Positions 10,119-19,394 of a stretch of DNA of 64,000 nt are shown piece after piece; position 1 is the first letter of the stretch; every line of letters begins with the position of its first letter. This stretch comes from Ruminococcus sp. Its GTDB lineage: Bacteria > Bacillota > Clostridia > Oscillospirales > Ruminococcaceae. The stretch spans positions 29,057-93,056 of the forward strand of contig JAFVCV010000045.1 in the NCBI GenBank assembly GCA_017478965.1, given 5' to 3'. Both the position numbers and the translations under genes were made by a program. The notes under the pieces are model-generated. The model was not told the DNA's origin, made no database searches, and saw nothing but the letters and a program-made list of their open reading frames with translations.

Positions 10119-11552
10119 ATGGAAAAAAAATTCAGGATAGGCACATTGATGGCCTTTGTATTCGTTTTTGCAGTCCAGTTCCTTATGATGATATTCAGGG
10201 AGATCGGATCGCTGGATGAACTATGGATATTTAATATGGGACTGAATGTATCAAGGGGTCTGACACCCTACTCTCAGGTCAGCATAATAACCTTCCCCCT
10301 TTCTCAGTTACTTTCGGCGGGGTTCATTAAGATATTTGGAGAATATCTGATCGTTATCAGAGTGATAGGGCTTATTCTAGCTTTCGCAGACATGATAATG
10401 TTATATTTTATAATGAGAAAGATCGGTATAGCAGAGGGGGCCGCTGCACCTTCGATAGCTGTAATAGGGTGCCTTACTTCGCCATGTATGAGTTACGATT
10501 ATAATTTCCTTATTCTTACCATGGTGCTTGGCGTAGTTCTTTTGCAGCTGAACGCCGTTGAAAGCGGCACATTCGCTTTGGCAATATGGTCTTCAGTATT
10601 GGGCTGCTGCTGTTTTTTCTGCAAGCAGACCGTAGGCGCTATTGTGTGGCTGGCAGTGTTTATTGTAAATATGAGGATATTCAATAAAAAGAAACAGAGG
10701 GTAAAACTGTTATGGATAAACCTTGCCATGGGAGTATTAAGCTTAGGAGCAATGATCGGCTATTTCAGCTATAAGGGGGCGATAAATGATCTGATAAGGT
10801 ATACAGTGACGGGAGTGGGTGAGTTTGACAACCATATCAGCGTGCTTGAATTTGCAGGTACTATGACTGGGGCTATTGTTATTGGTCTAAGCATGATCGC
10901 TGCGGTCATGGCAGTTTGTGACGTCGCTAAGAATAAAACAGTGTCTCTAAAGATACTGCTCTGCTACTGGGCAGCATTAACTGTGTTGATGTTTCCTATA
11001 GCGGATGTGGTCCATTCTGTACAGAGCTTTATACTTATGTCAGCTATTATCGTTAAAGTCCTACAAAAAAAGATGGCAGTCAGTGATAATTCAACTTTGT
11101 CGGTAACTGCGGTGGGTATAATAAGTCTTATCATGGCGCTGATGATCCAGGAGCCATGGAAGATCCAGTTCTCGCAGTTAAAACACTATGAGCTGATACC
11201 TACAGAAAGCAGTTTTGAAAACAGCGTTGCTATAGTAGATGACAGTATAAAGCAGCTGAAGGGCCGGACGGCGATCGCTGATGCGTCAGCAGCCGCTTTT
11301 CTGATACCGTTAGATATCTACAATAAGGACCTGGATATGCTTTTAAAAGGTAACGTTGGAGGAAAAGCAGATGAGATGATGAAAGGCTGTATAGACAGCT
11401 ACGATCATATACTGATAGCAAAGGATGAAGTCGAACCAAACTGGCAGTTCCCAAAAGAAATAAAGTCAATTGTCAGGGAGCACGGCATCAAGTCGGGGGA
11501 GATCGGTAATTTTGAGATATATGAAATAAGAAAGGGGACACAAGTGAAATGA
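10119..11552 (+). CDS. GT-C-like polytopic membrane protein
   Basis: A 477-aa protein with about ten hydrophobic segments over residues 8-350 and a soluble C-terminal part. The first periplasmic loop (GSLDELWIFN...RGLTPY) fits the acidic catalytic loop of GT-C glycosyltransferases that use polyprenyl-phosphate sugars, where a D/E pair follows the first helix. The family call is structural inference; I cannot name the acceptor or sugar. It shares a 4-base ATGA overlap with the next gene, so the pair is translationally coupled. A functional link with the giant surface protein just upstream, such as its glycosylation, is possible but unproven. Confidence 0.68.
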   Translation: MEKKFRIGTLMAFVFVFAVQFLMMIFREIGSLDELWIFNMGLNVSRGLTPYSQVSIITFPLSQLLSAGFIKIFGEYLIVIRVIGLILAFADMIMLYFIMRKIGIAEGAAAPSIAVIGCLTSPCMSYDYNFLILTMVLGVVLLQLNAVESGTFALAIWSSVLGCCCFFCKQTVGAIVWLAVFIVNMRIFNKKKQRVKLLWINLAMGVLSLGAMIGYFSYKGAINDLIRYTVTGVGEFDNHISVLEFAGTMTGAIVIGLSMIAAVMAVCDVAKNKTVSLKILLCYWAALTVLMFPIADVVHSVQSFILMSAIIVKVLQKKMAVSDNSTLSVTAVGIISLIMALMIQEPWKIQFSQLKHYELIPTESSFENSVAIVDDSIKQLKGRTAIADASAAAFLIPLDIYNKDLDMLLKGNVGGKADEMMKGCIDSYDHILIAKDEVEPNWQFPKEIKSIVREHGIKSGEIGNFEIYEIRKGTQVK

Positions 11553-13039
11553 GCAGTCTGACAAAAAAGACCATTTTTACATTTTCGTTCATGTTCATGC
11601 TGAGCCTTTTGCTGGTATTCTACGGCAGCCACATCAGCGGCAACGATTTCTGGTGGCACGTCAAGGTGGGGCAATGGGTGGTGGAGCACAGATCGGTGCC
11701 TGACCACGATATTTTTTCCTGGGTCGGTATGATGGATAATATTGAATGGACCCCGCATGAGTGGCTTTCGGACGTTATTTTTTACCTTATCTTAAAGGCC
11801 GGCGGGGAGCTGGGAGTGTTTATGTTCTCCTTAGGCTCCGGTATCCTGATGTGCGGGCTGATGGCCTGGAAGATGAGAAAAAGGCTGGAAGAGAGCATGG
11901 GATTGACCTGCCTTTTCCTGGCGCTTTTTACTGTGCAGGTGACTATGTTCTTCTACGGGCGCCCACATCTTTTCAGCAATTTCCTGCTGTTCGGGGAAAT
12001 GTATCTGCTTTACAGGTTCAGGGATCATGAGGACTTCAAGGGCATCTACGGGGTGCCGGTCATAGCGGCGCTGTGGAGCAATCTTCACGGCGGGTCGGCT
12101 AATCTGTCCTACATACTGCCAATTGTAATGCTTGCCGGGGGACTTAAAGAATTCAGTTTCGGACGGGTGGAGTCGGTCAAGTTTACCAGAAGGCAGAGGA
12201 TAACTCTGCTCTGCATAGCGGCAGCCTCGGCGGGAGCCATACTCATAAACCCTGTGGGAATGGACGTGCTCATCTACCCCTACAAGAGCATGAACGACGA
12301 TTTTATGCTCAGCGTGATCTCGGAATGGGCGTCGCCGGACGCCAAGCAGCTTGGTCAGCTGCTTTTCATGTTCCTTCCCGTATTCATTATTGTCAGCGGC
12401 ATGATCTTTGGCAAGAAAAAGCTGAAACTGTCGGACGCACTTTTTATGCTGTTTTTCCTGGTGCTGTTTTTCAGGTCCATCAGGTTCTGCATTATTTTCT
12501 GCATAGCCGGGTCCTTCTTCGGAGGGGCGTACTTCATTCCCATAAAGAGCAAGGACATAAAGAAGGTCAGGGACGTGGTCATCGTCCTTGGCGTTGGCGG
12601 AGCCTTTGTGGCCGGGGCGCTGTGGTATTTCATAAGCGGGCTTATGAAGAGCGACGGAAACTACATCGACAAGGTCCTGAGCGATGAGATGGTGAGCTTT
12701 GTGAAGGAGCACCCGGCACAGCGCATCTACAATGACTACGACCTGGGGGAGGCCCTTATCTACAACGACATAGAGGTCTTTGTTGACGCCAGGGCGGACC
12801 TTTTCGCACAGGAATATCTGCTGAGAGATGCGGTGGGTCTGCTTTATGTGCAGAAGTCCGAGGCAAAGCTCAACGAAGGGCAGAAGAGGGTCCTTGAGCC
12901 GGAGGATATCATCGGCAAATATGAGTTTGACGCTTTCCTGGTGGGAAAAAGTCGGGGGATATATTTCTACCTGAAAAATGACAGCCGTTTCCAGCTTGTG
13001 AAGGAGGACGAGAACAACGCCTACTTCATTACGAAATAG
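11549..13039 (+). CDS. Second GT-C-like polytopic membrane protein
   Basis: A 496-aa protein with about ten membrane segments up to residue 365 and a soluble C-terminal domain. The first loop carries GNDFWWHVKVGQW, then VPDHDIFSW and WTPHEWLSDV. This D-x-WWH / D-x-FSW / HEWL pattern is typical of uncharacterised GT-C-fold bacterial membrane proteins. It overlaps the upstream gene by four bases and is followed by a strong terminator, closing a two-gene unit. The acidic and His residues of the first loop are the expected active site. The substrate is unknown. Confidence 0.7.
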   Translation: MSSLTKKTIFTFSFMFMLSLLLVFYGSHISGNDFWWHVKVGQWVVEHRSVPDHDIFSWVGMMDNIEWTPHEWLSDVIFYLILKAGGELGVFMFSLGSGILMCGLMAWKMRKRLEESMGLTCLFLALFTVQVTMFFYGRPHLFSNFLLFGEMYLLYRFRDHEDFKGIYGVPVIAALWSNLHGGSANLSYILPIVMLAGGLKEFSFGRVESVKFTRRQRITLLCIAAASAGAILINPVGMDVLIYPYKSMNDDFMLSVISEWASPDAKQLGQLLFMFLPVFIIVSGMIFGKKKLKLSDALFMLFFLVLFFRSIRFCIIFCIAGSFFGGAYFIPIKSKDIKKVRDVVIVLGVGGAFVAGALWYFISGLMKSDGNYIDKVLSDEMVSFVKEHPAQRIYNDYDLGEALIYNDIEVFVDARADLFAQEYLLRDAVGLLYVQKSEAKLNEGQKRVLEPEDIIGKYEFDAFLVGKSRGIYFYLKNDSRFQLVKEDENNAYFITK

Positions 13040-13051
13040 GCGCCGGATACC

Positions 13052-13091
13052 AAAAAAGGCCGCCCGGTCCGTGAGGACTGAGCGGCCTTGT
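13052..13091 (-). terminator. Bidirectional terminator between convergent genes
   Basis: AAGGCCGC (13056-13063) pairs with GCGGCCTT (13082-13089). Read on the minus strand the stem is followed by TTTTTT, a good terminator for the M48 gene. The same hairpin also closes the plus-strand GT-C pair. Confidence 0.85.
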
Positions 13092-13098
13092 TGTATTA

Positions 13099-14469
13099 TC
13101 AGAAACGAAGGAACCCGGAGCCGGCTTTATCGGCCATGATATGATATCTGATATCGACCACGGACTTCTTTCTGAACCATGTGCCCTTATCAAAACGGTC
13201 GTTATGGTCGATGGCGATGCGGGCGATGCCGCCCTCCTTGATGAGCAGACCCATTCTCAGGTCGGCCTGTTCGCTGAGGGTGAAATTCTCAAATCCCGCA
13301 GCCTTCAGCTCAGCGATAACGTCCTGATAAGGCTTTCCAAGATAGGAACTGCTGCTGTTCGGGACCTTGACCTCTCCGGGGTGGATAGCGGACTCTTCCT
13401 CATAGCTCAGGGGCATGAAATAGGTTATGACGATAGGCGCCTCGAAGAACACCCAGGTGCCGAAGGGGAAGTCTGTCTTTCCGTCAACGCTGACCATTAC
13501 AACAGAATTCTCCTTAGTAAGTCCCGCCCTTTCAGTAACACGTTCGGAACGGATATTAGTAAAGCCGTTGGCAATGAACTCGTTTACTACAGCGTTAAGG
13601 TCCCTGTCAACATAGTGAGAGGAGGCCTGAACGGGGATATACCGATGGTTCTCCATGCCGACGGAGTTTTCCTTGGCGAATTCAGCCAGATGCTTGAAAT
13701 CATCGGTTTTGGCCCACTCGTAGCACTCCAATGCCCTGACGGCGTTGAGAGGGTGGTTCATGCGGTTGAACATGAGAAATTCCATCGTTTTGTTGAACTT
13801 GGAGCTTTCCATCATTTTCCTGTAGCTTAGAGCCTGGGCCATGAAGGCCTTTTTATTGGGCTCCACAGGGATATTCTTATCAAAGCCCGCCAGGCGCATA
13901 CAAACGTCCACCGTATTGCCGGCGCCGCCGTCGCAGACCGCAGCAGCTCTGTCGGCGGAATACTCACTGCACCTCATCCAGTAATAGAAGGCCATTTGCA
14001 GCGGCGTGGTGATAAGTGAGCTAAGGCCAAGCAGGTCGGTAGCACCGTTGAGTATCATCTTCCCCATGGTGGTGTAAAGCACATGGTGGCAGGCGATATG
14101 TCCGCACTCATGGGCAAGGACCGTAGGGATAAGCTCTTCTGGGACGGTGTTTATCAGTCCAGAGGTCATGACGATGAAAGGCTCCGTATCGCCGGAGGTA
14201 TAAGCGTTGGCCACGGGGCTGAGAGCAACATAAAGCTCCGGCACAGCAATACCGAGCTTTGAACAGATTGGAATGAGCATCTCACGGTACTTGGCCATCT
14301 GCTTGTCGCTTACCCTGACGAATGTAGACATATTCAGTATCTTATACTGCTTTTCGTTCCAGATCTTCATAAAGGCCTTGAGCACCTGGGTAAAGCCAGG
14401 GATAGCCTGAAGAGCGCTCAGAGCGGAACGGTCTGAGTCGTGAATGAACAGTTCGGGATCAATTGCCAT
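13099..14469 (-). CDS. M48-family metallopeptidase with C-terminal PASTA-like repeats
   Basis: A 456-aa protein with the zinc motif HECGH (residues 120-124) and the downstream ligand region SEYSADRAA (E169), diagnostic of M48 peptidases. Unlike HtpX it has no N-terminal membrane helices or signal peptide; only residues about 138-163 are moderately hydrophobic. Two repeat units follow, about residues 275-350 and 365-442. Each has a V-x-V-P/V-P start and an AVVNEFIANGF- or DVIAELKAAGF-type helix, resembling PASTA domains that normally bind muropeptides outside the cell. AGGTGAG precedes the ATG. It is monocistronic, divergent from the desulfurase gene. The role is probably protein quality control or an envelope-related process; location is uncertain. 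Confidence 0.85.
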   Translation of the reverse strand: MAIDPELFIHDSDRSALSALQAIPGFTQVLKAFMKIWNEKQYKILNMSTFVRVSDKQMAKYREMLIPICSKLGIAVPELYVALSPVANAYTSGDTEPFIVMTSGLINTVPEELIPTVLAHECGHIACHHVLYTTMGKMILNGATDLLGLSSLITTPLQMAFYYWMRCSEYSADRAAAVCDGGAGNTVDVCMRLAGFDKNIPVEPNKKAFMAQALSYRKMMESSKFNKTMEFLMFNRMNHPLNAVRALECYEWAKTDDFKHLAEFAKENSVGMENHRYIPVQASSHYVDRDLNAVVNEFIANGFTNIRSERVTERAGLTKENSVVMVSVDGKTDFPFGTWVFFEAPIVITYFMPLSYEEESAIHPGEVKVPNSSSSYLGKPYQDVIAELKAAGFENFTLSEQADLRMGLLIKEGGIARIAIDHNDRFDKGTWFRKKSVVDIRYHIMADKAGSGFLRF

Positions 14470-14684
14470 TTTATCTCACCTCATTATTATTTCAGCTTTC
14501 CTGCCGGATAGTTTAAATCCATTATACAATATCCCGCAGGATTTTGCAATAGTTTTTTTATAATTTATTTCAAGATAATTTGCAATTCGGCAGTGATGAG
14601 GAGATATCGGGCTATCGGAGAGGGGCAGAAGAAGTTACCGAGTTCCTGAATGGCTGGAAAATAGTTACCTGACCTCTGTCAAGC

Positions 14685-14713
14685 TTGCAAAAACTGCGGA
14701 AATATGTTATAAT
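14685..14713 (+). promoter_or_regulatory. Sigma-A promoter for the cysteine desulfurase gene
   Basis: TTGCAA (14685-14690), a 17-base spacer and TATAAT (14708-14713) lie about 40 bases before the ATG at 14755. Confidence 0.8.
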
Positions 14714-14754
14714 GAAGAGTACGGTATAATTCGAGAAAAGAGGTCGATGGGACG

Positions 14755-15900
14755 ATGGAAAAAATTGTTTATCTTGACAATGCGGCCACCACAGAGCCTT
14801 GCGACGAATGCAGAGCGGCGGTAGTAAGGGGGCTGGAGTGTTTCGGGAACCCCTCTTCACTTCACAGGCTGGGGGTCGATGCGGAACTGCTGGTGGAGGA
14901 GGCCAGGGAACAGATCGCAGAGAGCCTTGGGTGCGAAAGCGGCCAGGTGGTATTTACCTCAGGCGCCACGGAAAGCAGCAACACTGCCATTTTCGGGGCA
15001 TATAAGTCTCAGGGGAAGAGAAAAAAAAGGATAATCACCACCACGGTGGAGCACCCCGCCACCGCCAGACCCATCGACGAGCTGGAAAGGCTGGGCTGCG
15101 AGGTGGTGAGGATAGGGCCGGACGAGAACGGAGAGTTCCGGGCCGAGGACTTTATCAGTGAGGTGAACGAGGATACCTTTCTGGTGAGCATGATGATGGT
15201 AAATAATGAGGTGGGGGCTATTTTGCCGGTGGGGAAGGTCTTTAGCGCCATAAGGCGGAAATTTCCCAAAGGCGGGCCGCTTTTGCACTGCGACTGCGTT
15301 CAGGGGTATATGAAGCTGCCGGTCAGGGCGGCAGCTCTGGGGGCGGACCTTATATCCCTGAGCGGACATAAGATATGCGGACCTAAGGGCGTGGGAGCGC
15401 TCTATATCAGAAAGGGCCTGCACCTGCCGGCGCTGATGCTGGGAGGCGGACAGGAGAAAAACCGGCGCTCGGGTACGGAGAATGTGCCGCTTATCTGTGG
15501 GTTCGGCGCAGCTGTAAAGGCACTTGAAGGAACTGTTCCCCAAAGGCTGGAAAAGGCAAGGGAGCTGGAGAGCTATCTGCTCGAAAAATGCCGGGAGAAC
15601 GGGGGGATCGTTCCCAACTACGCCGGGGAAAAGTCGCCCTACGTGGTGAGCCTTTCTGTGGAAAAGCTCAAAAGTGAGGTCCTTTTGCATTATCTGGAAA
15701 AACGGGGGATCTATGTATCAAGCGGTTCCGCCTGCTCCAAGGGGAAGAAGAGCGGAGTTCTGAACGAATTCAGAATACCTAAACAGAGGGCAGATACTAC
15801 TCTGCGCATCAGTTTCGGGCCTAAGACTGCTAAGGAGGACATCGACGCCCTGATAAGCGCCATAGCAGATGCGGAGCAGGAGCTGGCAAAGCTGGGCTGA
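14755..15900 (+). CDS. Cysteine desulfurase (NifS/IscS-like)
   Basis: A PLP enzyme that removes sulfur from cysteine as a persulfide. Visible signatures are LDNAATT at the N-terminus, the PLP-stacking His in VEHPA (H100), the Schiff-base lysine in SGHKICGPKG (K206) and the catalytic cysteine in SSGSACSKGKK (C327) on the usual mobile loop. Its 381 aa is full length for the family. It is followed by thiI, the classical arrangement in Firmicutes (NifZ-ThiI) where the desulfurase supplies sulfur for tRNA 4-thiouridine, so this is probably a dedicated rather than a housekeeping Fe-S desulfurase. Its own sigma-A promoter lies upstream. Confidence 0.93.
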   Translation: MEKIVYLDNAATTEPCDECRAAVVRGLECFGNPSSLHRLGVDAELLVEEAREQIAESLGCESGQVVFTSGATESSNTAIFGAYKSQGKRKKRIITTTVEHPATARPIDELERLGCEVVRIGPDENGEFRAEDFISEVNEDTFLVSMMMVNNEVGAILPVGKVFSAIRRKFPKGGPLLHCDCVQGYMKLPVRAAALGADLISLSGHKICGPKGVGALYIRKGLHLPALMLGGGQEKNRRSGTENVPLICGFGAAVKALEGTVPQRLEKARELESYLLEKCRENGGIVPNYAGEKSPYVVSLSVEKLKSEVLLHYLEKRGIYVSSGSACSKGKKSGVLNEFRIPKQRADTTLRISFGPKTAKEDIDALISAIADAEQELAKLG

Positions 15901-16060
15901 TGGGGAGAAAATGACCGCAGGAAGTGGTAAAATAATACCCGGCTCACCTACAGAGCGAAGATACGGTCCATATGCAAAAACAAAAACAAGCTGGGGAAAC
16001 AAAAGTTTTATACTATTATAATAGAGAGTAAAAATAATCATATTTTGACATTTTTTTTGA

Positions 16061-16090
16061 GCACTGCCGGGAATATTTCCGGCAGGGTGC
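16061..16090 (+). other. Inverted repeat upstream of thiI
   Basis: GCACTGCCGG and CCGGCAGGGTGC pair around GAATATTT, 36 bases before the thiI ATG. A T8 tract lies before, not after, the stem on the plus strand, so it does not look like a normal terminator. It could be a leader structure or mRNA stabiliser. Confidence 0.45.
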
Positions 16091-16125
16091 ATTTACGACA
16101 AATTTTTCAGTCAGGAGAGGTCATA

Positions 16126-17304
16126 ATGAAAGAAATAATACTGTGCAAGTACGGAGAGATAGCGCTTAAAGGTCTGAACAAAAGCACCTTTGAGAGCATG
16201 ATGGTAAAGACCATAAAGCGCAGGCTCAGACCGGCGGGAGAGTTTAAGATCACAAGGTCCCAGTCCACACTTTATGTGGAGCCTCTGGGGGAAGAGCCGG
16301 ACGTGGACCAGTTCACAGACAGGCTGACGAAGATCTTCGGTATCGTCAAGGTCTGCCGCAGCGGGGTCATTGAAAAGGACCTTGGGGAAATTTGCAGGCA
16401 GGCCCCCGAATATCTGGCAGAGCAGCTGGAGCAGGCCAGGACCTTCAAGGTCAACGCTAAGAGGAGCGACAAGGGGTTCCCCTACAAGTCGCCGGAGATC
16501 TGCACTGAGGTCGGCGGGGCCATTCTGGAAAGGTTCCCACATCTGGTCGTGGACGTTCATGAGCCGGACGTTATAGTCAATGTGGAGATACGTGAAACGG
16601 CGGCTTATGTCCACGGCAGACCCATTGATGGCGCCGGCGGGATACCAGTGGGTTCCAGCGGCAGGGCGATGCTGCTTTTGTCAGGCGGGATAGATTCGCC
16701 GGTGGCAGGTTACATGATGGCCAGGAGAGGGGCGGTCATTCAGGCTGTCCACTTCGAGGCGCCGCCCTATACGTCTGACAGGGCCAGAATGAAGGTGGAA
16801 AAGCTGGCGGGACTTATCACGAAGTACTGCGGGGATATCAAGTTCTACTGCGTGCCTTTTACAGAGATCCAGATGAAGATAAGGGCCAACTGTCCGGAGG
16901 AGCTTTTCACCATCATAATGAGGAGACTCATGATGGAAATCGCACAGAGACTGTGTGAGAAAGAGGGCGACGTTCAGGCGCTTGTCACCGGGGAAAGTCT
17001 GGGACAGGTAGCCAGTCAGACCATGTACGCCATGGTCTGCACTGATGCGGCGTGCAGGATGCCGGTATTCAGGCCATGCGTGGGAATGGACAAGTCGGAG
17101 ATAGTGGAGATCGCCCGGAAAATAGGGACTTTCGAGACTTCGATACTGCCTTATGAGGACTGCTGCACAGTGTTTACACCAAAGCACCCAAAGACCAGGC
17201 CCACATTAGCTGAGGTGGAGAAGGCGCAGGCCGGGTTCGATTTCGAGCCGTTTATACAGAAAGCCGTAGAGGATACGGAGATAACGGTCATCAAGGTATC
17301 CTGA
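16126..17304 (+). CDS. thiI: tRNA 4-thiouridine synthetase ThiI
   Basis: ThiI adenylates U8 of tRNA and transfers sulfur to it, and can also supply sulfur for thiazole synthesis. I chose the ATG at 16126, which has an AGGAGAGG site 6 bases upstream, over an in-frame start 27 codons earlier; this gives 392 aa. An N-terminal ferredoxin-like region is followed by a THUMP domain (about 60-165) and a PP-loop ATPase domain with SGGIDSP at residues 186-192. There is no C-terminal rhodanese domain, as is usual for Firmicutes, so the persulfide must come directly from a desulfurase such as the one encoded upstream. Confidence 0.95.
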   Translation: MKEIILCKYGEIALKGLNKSTFESMMVKTIKRRLRPAGEFKITRSQSTLYVEPLGEEPDVDQFTDRLTKIFGIVKVCRSGVIEKDLGEICRQAPEYLAEQLEQARTFKVNAKRSDKGFPYKSPEICTEVGGAILERFPHLVVDVHEPDVIVNVEIRETAAYVHGRPIDGAGGIPVGSSGRAMLLLSGGIDSPVAGYMMARRGAVIQAVHFEAPPYTSDRARMKVEKLAGLITKYCGDIKFYCVPFTEIQMKIRANCPEELFTIIMRRLMMEIAQRLCEKEGDVQALVTGESLGQVASQTMYAMVCTDAACRMPVFRPCVGMDKSEIVEIARKIGTFETSILPYEDCCTVFTPKHPKTRPTLAEVEKAQAGFDFEPFIQKAVEDTEITVIKVS

Positions 17305-17794
17305 TCTGCCCGGGGCGGGATGCTCCTGAAAACAGGACCAGAGCAAGCGTTCAGGCAAACTGTACATAATAGCGGACTAATAACAGAGCTGAACAGGCGT
17401 ACAGTTTTATTCCCTGTTGCCATATGGGAACGGGGTATTATGCAAAATGACGGCAGAGAGTGTTGAAAAATATTTGGTTACATAACGGTTACAGTGTTAC
17501 CGTATCTTAAATTTTGAGTACTGTTTTTTGTACAAATTTGAGGGTAAAAAACAGGTCAGTTTGAACAAAAGGCACGTTTTTACGGCGGTTTTCGACACCA
17601 AAAAATGTAAGAAAATCAATAGTTTTTACTTGGTTTGGTAACAGTTCGGTAATAAATAAAGACCACCGAAAAGGTAAACTTTAGTTTGCGAAAACAGCTG
17701 AGTTAACAAAGCGTTCAAAAAGAGGTCTGAAAAATTGTATGATACGACATAAAAGAGCCGATGGTTTAATGTTAATTTTGCGGAGAGTGACAAA
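17305..17794. other. 490-base intergenic region with inverted repeats
   Basis: No convincing gene is seen. CCCTGTTGCC and GGGAACGGGG (17412-17435) form an imperfect hairpin that may end the thiI transcript. A 19-base near-palindrome, ACGGTTACAGTGTTACCGT (17485-17503), has one mismatch and looks like a regulator-binding site. GGTAACA/GGTTACA-like words recur nearby (17477, 17636 and 17796). I cannot assign a strong promoter for the downstream pncC-sortase unit, though it should lie here. Confidence 0.4.
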
Positions 17795-18307
17795 GTGGTA
17801 ACAGAAAGTATTGACATTATTACAGAGAATGTAGTAAAATATATGATAATGAGTGGGCATACTGTGTCTACAGCAGAGAGCTGTACGGGCGGTATGATAG
17901 CAGAAACGATCACAGGGGTATCCGGTGCGTCGGGCTGCTTTCCGGGCGGCGTATGCTGCTATACGGAAGAGATGAAGATGAAGATACTCGGAGTCAGACG
18001 GGAGACCCTTGAAAGGTACAGCGTCTATTCCGAAGAGACAGCCAGCGAGATGAGCGCCGGGGCCATGAGGCTCTTCGGCACCGACCATGCTTTTGGCATA
18101 ACCGGCATAGCGGGACCCGGCGGGGTCAGCGAGGAAAAGCCGGCGGGCACAGTATATGTGTCGGTCAGGAGCGGGGACAGGGAGCTTGTCAGACAACTAA
18201 GGCTTTATGAAGAGTATGAGGACCTTACAAGAGAAAAGGTAAGAGAGCTGAGCACCCTGAAGGCTATGCAGATGATGGCAGAGCTTTGCGGGATATCAGA
18301 AAGCTGA
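17795..18307 (+). CDS. pncC: CinA C-terminal-type nicotinamide-nucleotide amidase (PncC)
   Basis: A 170-aa stand-alone CinA_C domain that deamidates NMN to NaMN in pyridine nucleotide recycling. The N-terminal TAESCTGG motif and the later GIAGPGG motif are typical. The N-terminal molybdopterin-binding-like half of full CinA is absent, as in E. coli PncC. The GTG at 17795 with a GGAGAG site is chosen; the preceding helix length matches the family. The stop is 10 bases before the sortase ATG, so the two are likely co-transcribed, although no functional link is known. Confidence 0.88.
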   Translation: MVTESIDIITENVVKYMIMSGHTVSTAESCTGGMIAETITGVSGASGCFPGGVCCYTEEMKMKILGVRRETLERYSVYSEETASEMSAGAMRLFGTDHAFGITGIAGPGGVSEEKPAGTVYVSVRSGDRELVRQLRLYEEYEDLTREKVRELSTLKAMQMMAELCGISES

Positions 18308-18317
18308 GGTCAGTATA

Positions 18318-19394
18318 ATGGCAATGTCAAATGAGACAATGAATCTGACGGAGAGGGACACATCGAATTTCTTCGTGAGATTTATCAAATATTTTATCCC
18401 ATGGAAAGGCGACGGGATAAGCGAAGTCATTAGGAAGCTGGTGTTCGTTTCCTCGATCGTGCTTTTTTCCATGTCGCTGAGCAGACTACAGGATTTCCTG
18501 GGGGCCGATGTTGAAGAACAGAAGTCTTATATGCAGGAGGTCGTGGTCAAGTACGAACCCAAGTTCGACGACAACATAACCTATGAGGTAAATAAGGGCA
18601 GCGACGATGTGGACGCTGCAAGCCCCGAGGCTATAGACAGGGAGAGGACCGTGCAGGAATGGGCCAAGGACCTGATAAAGCGCAACAGCGACGCCGTGGG
18701 GTGGATAAAGATACCGGGGTTCAACAACAGCGAGGGTAAGGAATATATAAACTTCCCGGTGCTGCAGGGACCGAACAACGAGTATTATCTGTACAAGGAC
18801 CTGGATAAGAACTATTACGAATCGGGCAGCATTTATGCGGACGCCTGGTCGAAGATAGATGAGGAGGGTCAGAGCGACAACATCACTATCTTCGGACACC
18901 ATATGAGATATGTGGGGACATCGTTCACGCACCTGGCTGAATATAAGAAGGGCGTGGAGTTCCTGAAGAAATATCCGGTCATAGAGTTCAACTCTGTTTA
19001 TGAGAACAATTGCAAGTATGCTATAATAAGCTGCTTTGTTGTAAATGTAGATGAGAGCCAGGACGACGGAAATCTGTTCGTCTACATAGGCTACAGGAAT
19101 TTTAACGACAGCGACTATACCTTCGAGACCTGGTATGATGAGATAATGAAGAGGTCCTGGTACACCAGCAACGTTAAATGCACTGAGGACGATCATTATA
19201 TCACCCTTTCCACCTGCTCCAATGAGACGGCGAACCTCAGATGGGTGATAGTGGCAAAGAAGCTTACGGCAGACGACAATATAGACCTGATAACCGAGTC
19301 CTATAAGGACAAGGCCGACAAGGACGTGTATTTCCCCAAATGCTGGCGTGACCTTTACGGCAACAACAAGAAGGATTTCGGCTGGGCATATTGA
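18318..19394 (+). CDS. Class B sortase
   Basis: A membrane-anchored transpeptidase that attaches surface proteins to peptidoglycan or assembles envelope proteins. The cytoplasmic N-terminus is followed by one membrane segment (about 40-57) and an extracellular sortase domain from about residue 110. Catalytic residues are visible: H194 in FGHHM, C300 in LSTCSNE and R308 in NLRWVIVA. At 358 aa it is longer than typical SrtB because of an acidic linker (residues 62-112). No NPQTN or LPxTG substrate gene is recognisable in this window, including the giant surface protein, so its substrates are elsewhere. Confidence 0.92.
   Translation: MAMSNETMNLTERDTSNFFVRFIKYFIPWKGDGISEVIRKLVFVSSIVLFSMSLSRLQDFLGADVEEQKSYMQEVVVKYEPKFDDNITYEVNKGSDDVDAASPEAIDRERTVQEWAKDLIKRNSDAVGWIKIPGFNNSEGKEYINFPVLQGPNNEYYLYKDLDKNYYESGSIYADAWSKIDEEGQSDNITIFGHHMRYVGTSFTHLAEYKKGVEFLKKYPVIEFNSVYENNCKYAIISCFVVNVDESQDDGNLFVYIGYRNFNDSDYTFETWYDEIMKRSWYTSNVKCTEDDHYITLSTCSNETANLRWVIVAKKLTADDNIDLITESYKDKADKDVYFPKCWRDLYGNNKKDFGWAY

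Noticed and set aside
17810-17840. TTGACA/TAAAAT promoter inside the start of pncC
   Set aside because: The boxes are good but lie in coding sequence whose length and N-terminal helix match the family; probably chance or an internal promoter.
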